A stretch of DNA of 64,000 bases from Pachypanchax playfairii. Its lineage: Eukaryota > Chordata > Actinopteri > Cyprinodontiformes > Aplocheilidae. The notes under the pieces were generated by a model. That model saw only the letters and a list, made by a program, of their open reading frames with translations. It was not told the origin of the DNA and did not search any database. The stretch is from NCBI GenBank assembly GCA_006937955.1, contig SSNP01000017.1, positions 4,216,751 through 4,280,750 on the forward strand. The letters are read 5' to 3'. This document shows positions 25,801 to 36,282 of the stretch, piece by piece (position 1 is the stretch's first letter; each line of letters begins with the position of its first letter). The position numbers and the translations under genes are program-made.

Positions 25801-28800
25801 CACAGTGTTGTTGAGCAGACCGCGTGCTGTGGTCAGTTTTCATACAGAATGATTTGGAAGTGGTTTTGATGACTTGGCAGTAACAAGGTCTGTGACAGAC
25901 TAAACAGAAGATAGAGTGATGAAGAGCAGACTGGTATCCAGCCTCAATAAACCCAGACTGAATGTAACCTTGTACATGTTGTGTCCACAGAGACAGGTGC
26001 ACTTCCAAAAGCCAACACAGACAGAAGGGTTGGCCACAAAAACATACTAAAGGCTGAAGGTTGTTTTTGCTTTTTATCTGTTTAAGGATAAAATTAGAAT
26101 CACAATAAATGTCAAAATGTCCCTCAAAATTATGTGTTCTAAAATAAGAACAACTTATCTACTACTGGCTCTAAAAATATTTTCATTTGAAGTTATGTTT
26201 CTTCATTTGTATCTACTTCCTGTTTTAATAAGTAACTAAAAACACTGAGAGAAACAGAATTTTATTTCTCAACAGTCAAACTGAACAATTTAAATAACTT
26301 CTTATTTTTAAAAGGTGAAGTTAGTAACAACAGGATGGACCTTTATTTTGTAGGATTATGTCTCGATAAATTTCCTGAAACAAGAGACACATTTAAAAAA
26401 ATTATCTTCAAAGTTACTGAGAAATATTTCTCATTTATTTTTAATTAAATCCTGACAACGTGGATTCATTCACATATCAATAAATGGAATGCTGCACCAC
26501 AGAGCACAAGGTGTGTCGCAGAAATAGTTTGTAACAATGCTAATGAATTGTTAATTATTTTTACAAGGTATTTTCTTCCGTTTGAAAGGACCTATAATCT
26601 CTTCTTCCTGCTGCCTACCAACATGATATAGACATGTTCTGTTGCTTCAGGCTGTTTGCTCGTTTTTAGAACTAAAAACCTTGTTTCTCTCTCCAGGAGC
26701 AAACCCATAAAATACCCTAAGGTATCAATATTCATTTGTGAATATCTCCAAAAAGATTTACAACCTAAACATCATGAATTTCAAAGCATATGTCAAAAAT
26801 ATAAGAAAGGAAACTGATCCCACAGTAATGTTCAATAAATCCACCTCTTGTTCTCCATGTTTGTACTGACTTGTAAAGAACAGGGCGATCCTGCAAGGCC
26901 TCCATGGCTTGAGTCAACACAGGACTGATATCACATGCTTCCTGAGTCAGTCCTCTGCATTCATCTATAACCAAAACACAAAAAGAAAAACATAGAAATG
27001 TTTTACTGAAGAAAATCGGCTTTCTAGTAACCTTCTAGTGATCACTTAGTTACACTCGGCTCGCTACTGTAAAAGATTTTTAAATACAACCATCAACTTT
27101 GTCACAAGGAAATCAAACCTTTTAATAAATAAAAGTTCCTCTAATAAGAATTTAAACAGTTTGCTTAAGCACTTTATAAAATAAACTTCAGTGTGTGATC
27201 GAATGAACGGATCCAGATTCAAAGACAATTAATATTTAAATTGAATAATAATGTTATCTGAAAGACAGTTAATGTGTTCTAAATGTGACACGATCAGTTT
27301 GAGTGAATTTTTAAAAGCCTATTAGTAAAATATTTTGAAGGAAACTAGCATGTTGCATTAAATCTATATTACAACACAGTCCTCCATCCTGAGCAGCACA
27401 AACTGGAGACAGTAGAAAGGAACGACTCCCTTCTAACAGGCAGAACCAGAACCAGAATGAGCCGACTGGCGTGTGAGTGGACAGGAAAGAGAGACAAACA
27501 CCTGACAGTTAAAGCTTTTATGTTGTGGCATCTGACCCACTTTTCCTTCCAGATTTTTACTCATTCTTTTACTTTTTTTCTTGTTTGATTAAACTGTAAA
27601 GTCTGCTGTTCTAAAAGGGTTGGATTAAATCCCATTCCACTTTTAGGAACTCTAGGAAATCAAAACCAAAAGCAACAGAATTGGTCCAGGTAACAATCCC
27701 TGAGGAACTCCAAGACTGAATTCAGTGCATGAAGGAGATTCATTATTTACATTATTTATGTGAACAGACTTGAGTCGATCAGTTGAATATGGCTTAAACT
27801 GCTTAGTGCTGCTTCATGATTTCCAAAATCCTGTTCATGCATTGAGTCATTTATCAAAATGTATGAAAAAGATGTAATAAACACAGGAAAACATCCCTGA
27901 AACTTTCAGAGGACAAAACTCTGTTTAAGAAGAGCTCTATATTCTATTATTGCACAATTTCAAGTAAGAGGTTTCAGAGACATAAACAGTTTACTTCCAT
28001 TTTGATTATAACACATGGTTAAGATGTGGAAATTCTGGTTTACTGGCTTTGTTTCAGCAAAAACAGAAGAGTTAGAAGATGAGTCATAAGCAGGGAATTA
28101 CACTAGCTTGACAGAGCAGAGGGTTCTAGTTAAATAAAATGTAAAATCCAGAATAAATGATCAGATATGGAAAAAACTTTGATACTTAAAGAGGGAAATA
28201 TCTATTAAATATTTTTATATTTTGGCCTTGACTCACAGTGAATCTTTATTGTGTGCAGTACTCACTCTGAGCCCAGCGGTAAAGCTGCTCATATGCTGTC
28301 TCCTGTAACACTGCCATCTGCTCCATGATCTCTAACCTAAAACAGGCACACGAGTCAAGACCACACATCACATTCTCATGACCTGCACTGCTGTGCAAGA
28401 CACCAACAGTGACAGGAATACTATAAGCAAATGTTTTTTTTTGTTAAATTGTCTCTTGCCCCGGAGCCTTACCCTGCTGTTTGCTGATTGGTTCGTAGGA
28501 GGACTTTCACATCCTCGTGTATCTGCTTAACCCGGCAGAGAACTCTGAAGAAATCCTGGAACATTTAATACCATGAAAACATGAAAATATCTGAAGAAAT
28601 TAAATTAATTTTGGTGTTTAAATTATTTGATGAGAAATTAAACTGCTGGATCTATTTTATCATTAGGTTCTTTGGGTGAACATTTTATGTAAAATATACA
28701 TGAATGAAAAGATCTCCTTCTGTGCTCATACAGTGCAGATCATGAGTCAGAGTTAGTTGAAGGATCTGCACTTCAGATCTGTATTGGCCTGTTCGGATGA

Positions 28801-31800
28801 GTAAAAAAATAACTATACTTATCAGTTATTATGGCTCAAAAATGCAGTCAGTTATCTTTTCAAGACAAGATTAAACAAAACACTTTGCTCTTAATGAGAC
28901 GTGTCTGTTATCTGTCTCCACGACAGGAAGGAGACTTGGTAAAAATACTAATGTGTGTAAACTTTGTTAAATAAGTCAGTTTGAGCTACAGACAGTAAAG
29001 AAGAAGGCTAATATTAGCTAATGATGCTAATATGATATGAAATAACTTTAATAATTAATATGAAGTTAGTGGTGACAAAAACATTAGCATGAAAACATCA
29101 GCTCAACTAAATTACATGTTTAATTTAGCTCCAGGTGGAAAGGTGATTACTCAGGAATCTAAAAGTGAAGATAAATGACATCTTCTGATATCAGCGAGAT
29201 AATTAGCTGTACTTGATCCTTCTGCTCTGTGGCTGCCAGAGGATCGTTCACATAATTTAATTTATTAGTCGAGGTTATGATGGTGATTACCTCAGCAATG
29301 GGTGCATCTCGAGCGCCTCGCAGTGTGGCCATTTCCTCATTAGAGAGCTGGAACTTGGAGAGGAAAGCTTGAGCAACCTGAGCTCTCACTTCAAGACGCT
29401 GACTGAAAGGTCAAAGACAAACATGCTGTAACATCAAGCACACGTTGAGTTTAAATGCATTTTCTAAACAGTTTTTGATTTGATTAGTTTCATTGCTTCA
29501 GAACTTCCATGATCATTTATTTCACTGAGTTAAAGTTTGAGATTTTCATATTATCAAAGTGAACCGTTACTGTTGAAATGAGGAAACTGGAACAACTTAT
29601 GCTCTTATTTTCTTAAAAATATGCACGTTGTCAAAAAGATGTAATGCTGAACATTTAACAGCAGATGGCAGTAACACTCTGCGCACACAGGCGTTGCTGT
29701 TCCTGACCTGAAATAAGGCAACAGGGCGGGATGCAGAGTGAAAACATCGTGTGCAGGAGTGAGAAAATACATTTTAGAGGGAAGCACAACAGACAAAAAA
29801 GAAAGGAGTTGGATACAGGCCAGGTTTTGCCAATGTCAACAGCAGCAGAGTGATTACTATCATGTCAGGAAGTGCTTCGACACAATAGCGACCATGGCAA
29901 CAGCCCCAGTCACACAGGGAACTCAACAAAGGATAGCAAAACAACAGCAGGTCCTCCGTTTCCATCTTTCCATCCACACTATCCCATCAGTATGTTCTCC
30001 TTCCTGGTGACAGCAAGGCCTGAACAGTAAGTCACCAGGTGACTTTGTTGGAGCAGAATAACCTGGTGATTATCTGACCTTTGTTTCTCACATGGCTACA
30101 GCTCCATGCTCAGCCAGCTGAAAGAACAGTGTTATAAAACTGTCACAGAAATCTATGATTCTGTATTTCTCTTCCAATCTCAGACACTCTGACACACACA
30201 GGACCTCAAGGCTTCCATGGCCTTTGTGTTTTCATGTCTTGATATTTTCCTGCCAAACACAAAGAGGATGGATGAACAGATAAACCTGGCTGCCAAACTC
30301 AAACAGCTGACATGAACAAAACACCACTATCAAAATAATAACAAGCAACATTAATTGTAGTGATTATTCCACTTCACAGAGACACACAGCAGTCGTCCAG
30401 TAATTAAAACGGCCTTTAGTTGCTTATGTTCACTGAGATTTTAAAAAAAGGTGTTCAACATGTACAATTATCTATAATTACAGTATAATACTCATTTTAA
30501 ATAACACATATTTAGCTCTATTACTGACCAACATACACACAATAAACCACAAACAAAAACAAAGAAAGAAAAGTGAATTTGAATTGATTGGAAGTGCAGA
30601 GGAGACGTACCGCTAAGCAATAAAATAAGAAGCATTAAAACACCCTGATACCCCACCGCAATTACAAAAATCTATAGAGAAGAACAAGATATGCTAATGA
30701 GGCTATTAATTAAATAGAGGGATGCATAAATTATTGCAAATGCCTGACACTATGCTCGGTGAGCATTAAAACAAAGTCTAGTGAAACTACACCATTTAGA
30801 TCCAGATGAGCAGTTTCATCATTTGTATGTAGATTTTTGCTGAAGACTTTTAGAAAACAGACTCGAATGTCAGAAACTGTGTATATATGGAACCTTTTTT
30901 ATATCACAGTGAAATGTTTGGGTAAACACTTAATTATACCTACTAATTAAGTTACTATGTCAAGTCTGGCATGACCAGATGAGTTTTGGTTGGTCTCTAC
31001 TCAGTATTTATTGTTGTTTAGAAACCTCAGCAGGAAAGTCCTTCCTCACACATCAAATTCATGGAATGTCCCTAATATGACACATATGAGCCCAGAGTGA
31101 CCAGTATCTCAAGGATTTAAATCAAGCATTTCAATCTGATTTGTTCAAGCCCAATAAACCGTCCATGCAGTGTAATACAGATTATACCGAGACACTGAAA
31201 TTACCAGGCTCTGCTTAATTTCCTCACACAGCAGAGAAGATACTACGGCTCATAAGAGCTTAATGGCAGTTACATTCACCGAGCAGCGATGCATGCTAAA
31301 GAACTGGTGAACAACAGATTATTGTAACAAGGGAATACCCAATCAGCTCGCAGGATACAAACTATGTGGGTGGATTATTCAATAGAATCTATTGGGAGGC
31401 ATTTCAAAGAATTGCATGAAAATCTGGCATTCACAAAGCTGTTAGTCAGCCATGCGCCAGTGATCAAAGAGTGCATACAGTTACATCAGTAAACATGCAC
31501 AGAAGAATGCTCACTGCCATATCCTCATTAGCACCAAGCTGGGCTTTGATAATGTTCAAGTGTCGTATTACACAGGTTGTATTCACGCTCTGATATCCTT
31601 CACTGCTCCCTTCAGGGTTTCTGACCTCTTTATTAATTAATCAAGTGTACAGAAGTCATACTGTGAGTATTTGCTTCCTTCAAATAGTCTCAATAACACA
31701 AAAGGCTTTATGTTTAATAATTAATCACATGTGAACTGCTGGGAGACATGAAAACTGCCACAAAACAAATTTAGATAAACATTTCTGAGCTTGCCAAATG

Positions 31801-34800
31801 TCTTTTTTTTTATATTCCGACAGGAGGCCAGACAGGCTCAGTGTAGCTGCATGAACGGTTTGGTATTTGCTGGAAGATGAGTTCAGCAGTCTGTCACCTC
31901 CTGGTCTGGCTGCCACTGAGGTCACATTGTCAACAGAAACATCTGTTTGTGAGATGTCTCAGCTTGCTCCACATGATGACATGTCACACTAATGCAAAAA
32001 TTACACACAGCTCGACAGGTGAGCAGCATTTCATTACGGAACAACACACAACATCTATTTAGTTGGCATTGTCGTAGCATGGCTGTAATCATTAAAAAAT
32101 ATGAAAATAAAACAAAAAGACAATGGTTTGGGACTGCAGAGGTTTATGAGACCTTAAAAAGATCTGACCAGGAGGACTTCCATGAGCAGGCGCAGGGGGC
32201 TGACTGCAGGGAGTCTGAAGGACAACAACCTGCCTGCACACTTGCACTGGCAGCTCTTGTGAGATAAAATTGCTAGAGACAAGGTCAAAGCCCAGAGTGC
32301 ACAAACTATCTCATCGAGCTGTGGGGTCATTGTAGTTCTTGGCATGAAAATGTCACAAAGACAGACAGCAGGTCCCAGTGGGAGCGCTGTGTAAAGAAAA
32401 ACACAAGACCAGGGACCGCTCAGGAGGACATTAATGTCAAACGTCTGACTGCTTCCACGAGCTGCCCGACACAAAGCCATACAAAGTCTTAACTCATTTC
32501 CTACATGTGCTCACTGGTGACTTTATCTGCTGTCTTTTGTCCCTCTAAGATTCAGAAAAACACCTCTATTTTTAATCTTGCAGCTTTTCCTTCTGTGTCA
32601 GCTCTTTGTAAAAGAGGTGCTGATGGTGCGCCACCACCCAAGCATGAATTACAGAGGGACATCATCTCTGTCGGCAGTGTCATTGGCCACAAATCTGCCA
32701 GCGTCCCTGCCTTCATGTCAACCTACAAGGTCACTGAGTACCACGATCACATCTGCTACAAATGATAATGAAGTCCATCCCTGAAACTCTCAGAGGACAC
32801 AAACCAACACAATGTCTGGAAGTTGCAGTAAGCATTAAGAGCCTTTGGTTACCAGAAACAATATATTTTACATCAGAATAATATCAGTTGACATATTCTG
32901 CAGTTTGACAAGTCTATAATGAACCAGAGCAACAGAAGCAGTGAAACCTTGATTACATTTTATACAAGTCATCTAACTAGAAAAATACCCTCTGGTACAT
33001 CAGTCACAAACAAAATGTTTATATCTGTGTTAGGAGGAGATAATTCCACTGAAAATTATCCTCAGAAAACCTCAAATCTATCTGAATACCAAACATCAAG
33101 ACAAATAAATCAAATAATGTTCCATTAATGATGACTGCTGCCCTTCTTACAGTACGTGTATATCCAACTGCAGAAGTGGTATTAGTCAGCCTCATGAATG
33201 ATTCATTCCATCTCACTCACCAGCCCTTCCTGTTTTAACCTGAATCTCTCAAACTTTTACAGACTACAAAGGAAGTCGTCAGCTCATTAGTGGTTTCACC
33301 TAAGGTTCAGATCTGATTGTATCTGTCTGGATATACTTTCAAGAAACAGAATATATTTCAGCTCATTAAACAAGGGTGATTAAATAGAAAATCATTTTAC
33401 ATAACAGAAATTAATTATGGGAAACAAGCAAGTCCTAACAGCTTGTAGAGTGAGTGATGGTACTCCAGCTTGTCTGAAGGTTTGGAAGCTCTACAATGGG
33501 AGACACACCACAGTATCCTGTTTGGAATTCTGAGTTTTACTTTTTAATACCAGTCTTGTCAGTATTAGTGCAAATAGTACTTGTACACTAGGTACTAGAT
33601 ATTGCAAATATTAATATAAAAAACTGAATATTAGTCAGATATAAATATGGGAATCACTTGGGTATATTCTGATGGTAATAACTTCGGATTCAGCCAGAAA
33701 CTAATTAGCTAATAGATAACAAATATTCAGATTAAGAATAAAAATGAAACCTGAACTTGAATTTGACCTCCAACTGTTGAACATTTTAAACACCATTTAT
33801 CTGAAGAAAATATTAACATGAGCTGTTTAAATTATAGAAACATTGTAAAATTTTCTTGATTAAATTTTACAGCTAAGCTGACATGAATACACATCAAGAT
33901 AAACAATATTTCTGACTTCATGTAACTCTGAGGCAACTGGGTTTGTTATTCATCAGCTGATTCATTCAACTTTACACGCTCGCTTGTTTAATTTGTTTAA
34001 AATTAACTCACTTTTCTCCCTGCAGCTTGTTGGTTTTTACAATCAGATCCTGGGTTTGTTCTTTTGCAGCCTGTTGAAGAAAAACTGAGATTTTTAATCT
34101 GTATGTATTAAAAACAGATTTTAAATAAACTCAGGCTTAAACTTTACATATTCCATGTAGTACAAGAATGATATTCAAAATGCATAAAACAACATGCTAG
34201 TCTGGTTAATTTACCTTTAACCGATTGGTCATTTCTTCACAACACGTGCTCATAGCCTGAACGTCCTCGTTCACACTTTCAAGCTCCTGTTGAAAACATT
34301 AAAACACTGTTAAAGTAATGACATACGTTTTTATGTCAATGGCAATATTAGTAAAAACTGAGAACATATATTGGAGAGTTTTAATCGCATGTAAACTAAC
34401 ACAAAAACCCACATTTGGATATAATCACAGCTTTTCTCCAGCTCAGACTTTAATCTGTTTAATCTGAAAGGCAGAATTTTTATACCTCTTTGACTTCTTT
34501 AAATATCCTCGCAAACTCCTCGTTGATTGTGAGACTTCGCCTCTCAATGTCTCCTCGCAGGTTCCTCCTGGTGCGCAAACTGTTCTCATTGAAGAACACG
34601 GACAAAGCCTTCAGAGCCTCCAGCATCTCCTGCAAACAGGTAAAACACCAATATCAAGGTATAACACCAACATCAGTCCCTTCTGAAGTTCTGAAAACAA
34701 ATAGAACCAGGATGTCCTGCAGTTTCAACACAGTCACAACAAAAACAGATTTATACTCTTTTTTTGTTTCAGTTGTCATTAAGGATAATAAAATAGTTTC

Positions 34801-35009
34801 GTAAAAATGAGTTAAAATTTTCAAATCTAGCCGGAGCTAATGTTAGCCTGCTAGCAGGAAGTCGAACTCTTTACCTTGTCATTGTCCAGCCTCGTCTCTA
34901 AGATTTTGTTGAGCTTCCTTGACAGCGGGTTGTTGGGCTGAGAGGGCACGTTTAAATTCGAAGGCAAAGTTGAGCTCTCGGATGAAATTTCGACTTTATT
35001 ATTAGCCAT
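16709..35009 (-). CDS. cog6: COG6, conserved oligomeric Golgi complex subunit 6 (complete, 19 coding exons)
   Basis: The spliced exons encode 651 residues, close to the 657 of human COG6, and match that family in every exon from memory (for example RTRRNLRGDIER, AKEQTQDLIVKTNKLQ, ASNLGTADMAT, RSPQQVQTLLS at the end). COG6 belongs to lobe B of the eight-subunit COG tether on the cytosolic face of the Golgi, where it helps capture retrograde vesicles that recycle glycosylation enzymes. Coding exons, 5' to 3': 35009-34875, 34629-34486, 34286-34215, 34070-34012, 29402-29291, 28555-28473, 28336-28266, 26964-26871, 25746-25618, 24242-24151, 23914-23850, 23744-23653, 23467-23350, 22549-22418, 21872-21705, 21199-21092, 18467-18414, 18336-18257, 16856-16709. 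All introns are GT-AG and all phases agree; there is no frameshift or internal stop. The start is the ATG opening MANNKVEIS. The N-terminal half is rich in heptad-like charged and leucine residues, as expected for a coiled-coil tether subunit. It lies head-to-head with lhfpl6, as in human. Confidence 0.97.
17624..17642 (+). repeat. Short (GA)n tract
   Basis: About nine GA units within cog6 intron 18. Confidence 0.8.
18257..18336 (-). CDS. cog6: cog6 coding exon 18 (residues 577-603)
   Basis: Encodes VQFDRYLSSPDTLVMPQLNF through LLSAAI plus AA of a Lys codon. Donor gtgagt. Separated from exon 17 by an intron of only 77 bp. Confidence 0.95.
18414..18467 (-). CDS. cog6: cog6 coding exon 17 (residues 559-576)
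   Basis: Encodes GPLSVLPSMDSSSVKAAM, 54 nt, phase 0. This is the least conserved part of the C-terminal half, but the exon sits between a good acceptor (ttttttcag) and gtgagt. Confidence 0.93.
19474..19673 (+). repeat. Tc1 left inverted terminal repeat (200 bp)
   Basis: Starts CAGTGGGGCAAAAAAG and ends AAGTATTTGGTCA. It is the exact reverse complement, by eye, of 20859-21058. Confidence 0.93.
19690..20695 (-). pseudogene. Tc1-type transposase, broken and interrupted by an assembly gap
   Basis: The N-terminal part reads from ATG at 20695: MAKTKELSKDTRNKIVDLHQ, with the paired-like DNA-binding region (two helix-turn-helix units, about residues 5-110, separated by a SGAPR stretch like the family's GRPR motif). 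Then comes WSDETK, with the first catalytic Asp at residue 153. The middle of the catalytic domain, including the second Asp, falls in the N run 19954-20200. After the gap the C-terminal part includes SQSPDLNPIENLW, with the catalytic Glu, and stops at 19690. Two breaks are visible. Near 20201-20225 the sequence after KIEL does not continue as in the family, suggesting a short deletion that shifts frame. Near 19938-19944 an extra base moves KEWL out of frame with KKHFKVLEW. The copy is unlikely to make active enzyme. Confidence 0.85.
19954..20200. other. Assembly gap (247 N)
   Basis: A run of 247 undetermined bases wholly inside the Tc1 transposase, as is common where near-identical repeat copies could not be resolved. 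Open frames drawn across it are artefacts. Confidence 0.99.
20859..21058 (-). repeat. Tc1 right inverted terminal repeat (200 bp)
   Basis: Mirror of the left repeat. Its outer end lies 33 bases from the last base of cog6 exon 16 (21092). Confidence 0.93.
21092..21199 (-). CDS. cog6: cog6 coding exon 16 (residues 523-558)
   Basis: Encodes [20 protein letters not shown] through QQHSAEQ. Donor gtctca is weak. The Tc1 element begins only about 31 bp into the following intron. Confidence 0.96.
21705..21872 (-). CDS. cog6: cog6 coding exon 15 (residues 467-522)
   Basis: Encodes VLSCILDPLLQLCTVSAS through FTDKRLEMLEFQ. 168 nt, phase 0 at both ends. Donor gtctgc. Confidence 0.97.
22418..22549 (-). 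CDS. cog6: cog6 coding exon 14 (residues 423-466)
   Basis: Encodes VELPPPDLGPTASLTQTL through VPLDARQADFAQ. 132 nt, phase 0 at both ends. Donor gtacta. Confidence 0.96.
23350..23467 (-). CDS. cog6: cog6 coding exon 13 (residues 383-422)
   Basis: Encodes SIIGTSVASLLITMEEM through LHASKLMDK. Donor gtgctg is weak, preceded by a consensus AAG. Ends in phase 0. Confidence 0.96.
23653..23744 (-). CDS. cog6: cog6 coding exon 12 (residues 353-383)
   Basis: Encodes VRIEQVIVAEPGAVLLYKLS through FYHHTI plus AG of a Ser codon. Donor gtcttt is weak after position +2. Confidence 0.96.
23850..23914 (-). CDS. cog6: cog6 coding exon 11 (residues 331-352)
   Basis: Encodes VEENMQEVVGHITEGVCRPL and Lys. 65 nt, ends in phase 0, donor gtgagc. 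Confidence 0.96.
24151..24242 (-). CDS. cog6: cog6 coding exon 10 (residues 300-331)
   Basis: Encodes [20 protein letters not shown] through KKVTLQ plus one base. Donor gtatga. Confidence 0.97.
25618..25746 (-). CDS. cog6: cog6 coding exon 9 (residues 257-300)
   Basis: Encodes YTLDEFGTARRCAVV through [11 protein letters not shown] plus two bases. The stretch [20 protein letters not shown] is a hallmark of COG6. Confidence 0.97.
26871..26964 (-). CDS. cog6: cog6 coding exon 8 (residues 226-257)
   Basis: Encodes ECRGLTQEACDISPVL through ALQDRPVLY plus two bases of a Lys codon. Donor gtcagt. Confidence 0.96.
27365..27790 (-). mobile_element. Decayed, internally deleted LINE of the same family, in cog6 intron 7
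   Basis: Bases 27380-27520 resemble the 3' UTR at 62597-62760 (catcctgagcagcacaa; gaaaggaacgactccctt; gccgactggcg). Bases about 27630-27662 match about 63143-63175. At about 27680 the sequence jumps to the equivalent of 63924-64000 (attggtcc, ccctgaggaactcca, gattcattatttacat). Most of the RT coding region, some 750 bp, is missing from this copy. Confidence 0.75.
28266..28336 (-). CDS. cog6: cog6 coding exon 7 (residues 202-226)
   Basis: Encodes LEIMEQMAVLQETAYE through YRWAQ plus one base of an Asn codon. Donor gtgagt. The next intron (1.3 kb) contains the LINE relic. Confidence 0.95.
28473..28555 (-). CDS. cog6: cog6 coding exon 6 (residues 175-202)
   Basis: Encodes DFFRVLCRVKQIHEDV through RTNQQTA plus two bases. 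Donor gtaagg is chosen because it completes the Gly codon with exon 7. Confidence 0.95.
29291..29402 (-). CDS. cog6: cog6 coding exon 5 (residues 137-174)
   Basis: Encodes QRLEVRAQVAQAF through RDAPIAE. Two AG acceptors lie four bases apart. Only the upstream one (exon starting at 29402) completes the split codon to Asn and keeps the frame; the other gives a stop within a few codons. Confidence 0.94.
29403..34011. other. cog6 intron 4 (4.6 kb), largest intron
   Basis: Lies between exons 4 and 5. No nested gene was recognised. Bases about 30600-31700 are rich in homeodomain-type (TAATTA, ATTAATTA) and octamer-like (TTGCAAAT, ATGCTAAT) words and contain no obvious repeat. Confidence 0.6.
34012..34070 (-). 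CDS. cog6: cog6 coding exon 4 (residues 118-137)
   Basis: Encodes AAKEQTQDLIVKTNKLQGE plus two bases of the next codon. Donor gtgagt opens the largest intron of the gene (4609 bp). Confidence 0.95.
34215..34286 (-). CDS. cog6: cog6 coding exon 3 (residues 94-117)
   Basis: Encodes ELESVNEDVQAM through TNRLK. 72 nt, phase 0 at both ends. Donor gtaaat. Confidence 0.95.
34486..34629 (-). CDS. cog6: cog6 coding exon 2 (residues 46-93)
   Basis: Encodes EMLEALKALSVFF through RIFKEVKE, almost unchanged from mammals. Acceptor tttgcag, donor gtataa. 144 nt, phase 0 at both ends, so skipping it would keep the frame. Confidence 0.96.
34875..35009 (-). CDS. cog6: cog6 coding exon 1 (residues 1-45)
   Basis: Runs from the initiator ATG (35009-35007) to LETRLDNDK, followed by donor gtaaag. 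The first 25 residues are Ser/Asn/Pro-rich and variable in the family. The conserved part begins at NPLSRKLNKILETRLDNDK. Ends in phase 0. Confidence 0.95.
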
Positions 35010-36000
35010 TTTACAAATACACGTCCACGTAACCTATCCGTGTTTTGGTCCGTATGAATTAACATTCGGTCGGAGTCTACAGACCTGAAAAACGTTCCGC
35101 TATTTCGGGATTTTGCGTTTATTTTTTAAAAATAGGCCCCGCTGTTATTCAGATGCCAATAATATTTTACTAACATAATCCTTTATAATTTGTTTTACAA
35201 ACTGGTAAATGTCTGACCCAAAACGTCAACATTTCCAGTCAATCTTATTCTCTAAGTACTTCCTGTCCTAGGTAATCCACTCAACTCCACTTAATCCACT
35301 ACCTCAATGTTAAAATATTAATTATTTTGCATTCCATGCATTTATGAACAAAAAGTAACTTGTACAATATCTGCACATGACTTTTAAAAAGCTTCACAAT
35401 ATTTGATAATATTTGATAGGACAATATCGCTGTAACTTCTGAAATAGTGAGGTTGTTGTCATCCATATTTCTTCTTTTGTGTCTTTAGGATGAAGACACT
35501 TGTTGGAATAAAAATACAACCAGCAGAATACATTTTCTAAAGCTGCTGCAAAGGAGTTTTTCCATCAGTCTGTATTATTCAAAAATATTAAACACACTGA
35601 TTTTAGCTTTTCTTTTCGAGAGAAAATGTTTTTTTACATTAACTTTAATCCCAAATCTTGTAAAGATACAGATGGTATAAATTATTTTTCTAATACTTGA
35701 AGCATATTCTCAGATTTTTATTTATATCTTAAAAACACACAGAAACAGAACTAAAGAATCATGTGAAACATATTTTCCCCGTGGCTCAGAGAGCCCCATG
35801 AATAAGAGATAAATAACAATTATTTGAAGCTGCACTACAATCTTTGAATTTTTCGAGGCGACCATGAACGCAGCAGGATGCTGCGGGAGTGAGTCCAGCC
35901 TCTGGGAGGGGATTTGTGTGATTGATGGCCGTCTCCCAGCAGTGTTTCACGGACTCGCCCCCTCCCCGCCTCCCTCTGCTCCTTCTGAGCAGGAATGTTG
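35010..36000. promoter_or_regulatory. Putative bidirectional promoter between cog6 and lhfpl6
   Basis: Roughly 1 kb separates the cog6 start codon (minus strand) from the presumed lhfpl6 first exon (plus strand), and no gene lies between. The cog6 side (35010-35110) has several CpGs. The middle (35150-35800) is AT-rich. The lhfpl6 side (35855-36060) is GC-rich with clustered CpGs and a C-rich stretch near 35957-35980. Transcription start sites cannot be placed from sequence alone. Confidence 0.5.
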
Positions 36001-36282
36001 AAATCTGGAGTCCGATGTGCGCCGCTTGACTGTCTCTGCGCCGCGGAGGAGTAAATCATTGATCGTCGCCTTCATTGAAAAATTTCAATGCCAAGGAAGT
36101 GATCTGTGAGTGGATACCGCTGTCACTTTTGTAGGATTTTTCAATCCTGGCTTGATCGTAATTATTTTGTCATTTTGTGGAGTGGAGAAAAGTTTCCGTC
36201 AAGACCCAACACAGCTGGAGTCCGCAGATGGGAACAGCTCCTCCTGCATCGAGCGCACCTCATACCCGAAACCTCCCAACAT
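35860..36282 (+). other. lhfpl6: Probable non-coding first exon of lhfpl6 (limits approximate)
   Basis: A GC- and CpG-rich block upstream of the first coding exon, as expected for a 5' UTR exon. Two good donors are present: gtgagt at 36106 and gtaaga at 36283. I cannot tell which is used, nor where transcription starts. The placement rests on composition and on the fact that the coding exon 800 bp downstream opens with a clear acceptor and a 133-nt leader. Confidence 0.4.
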
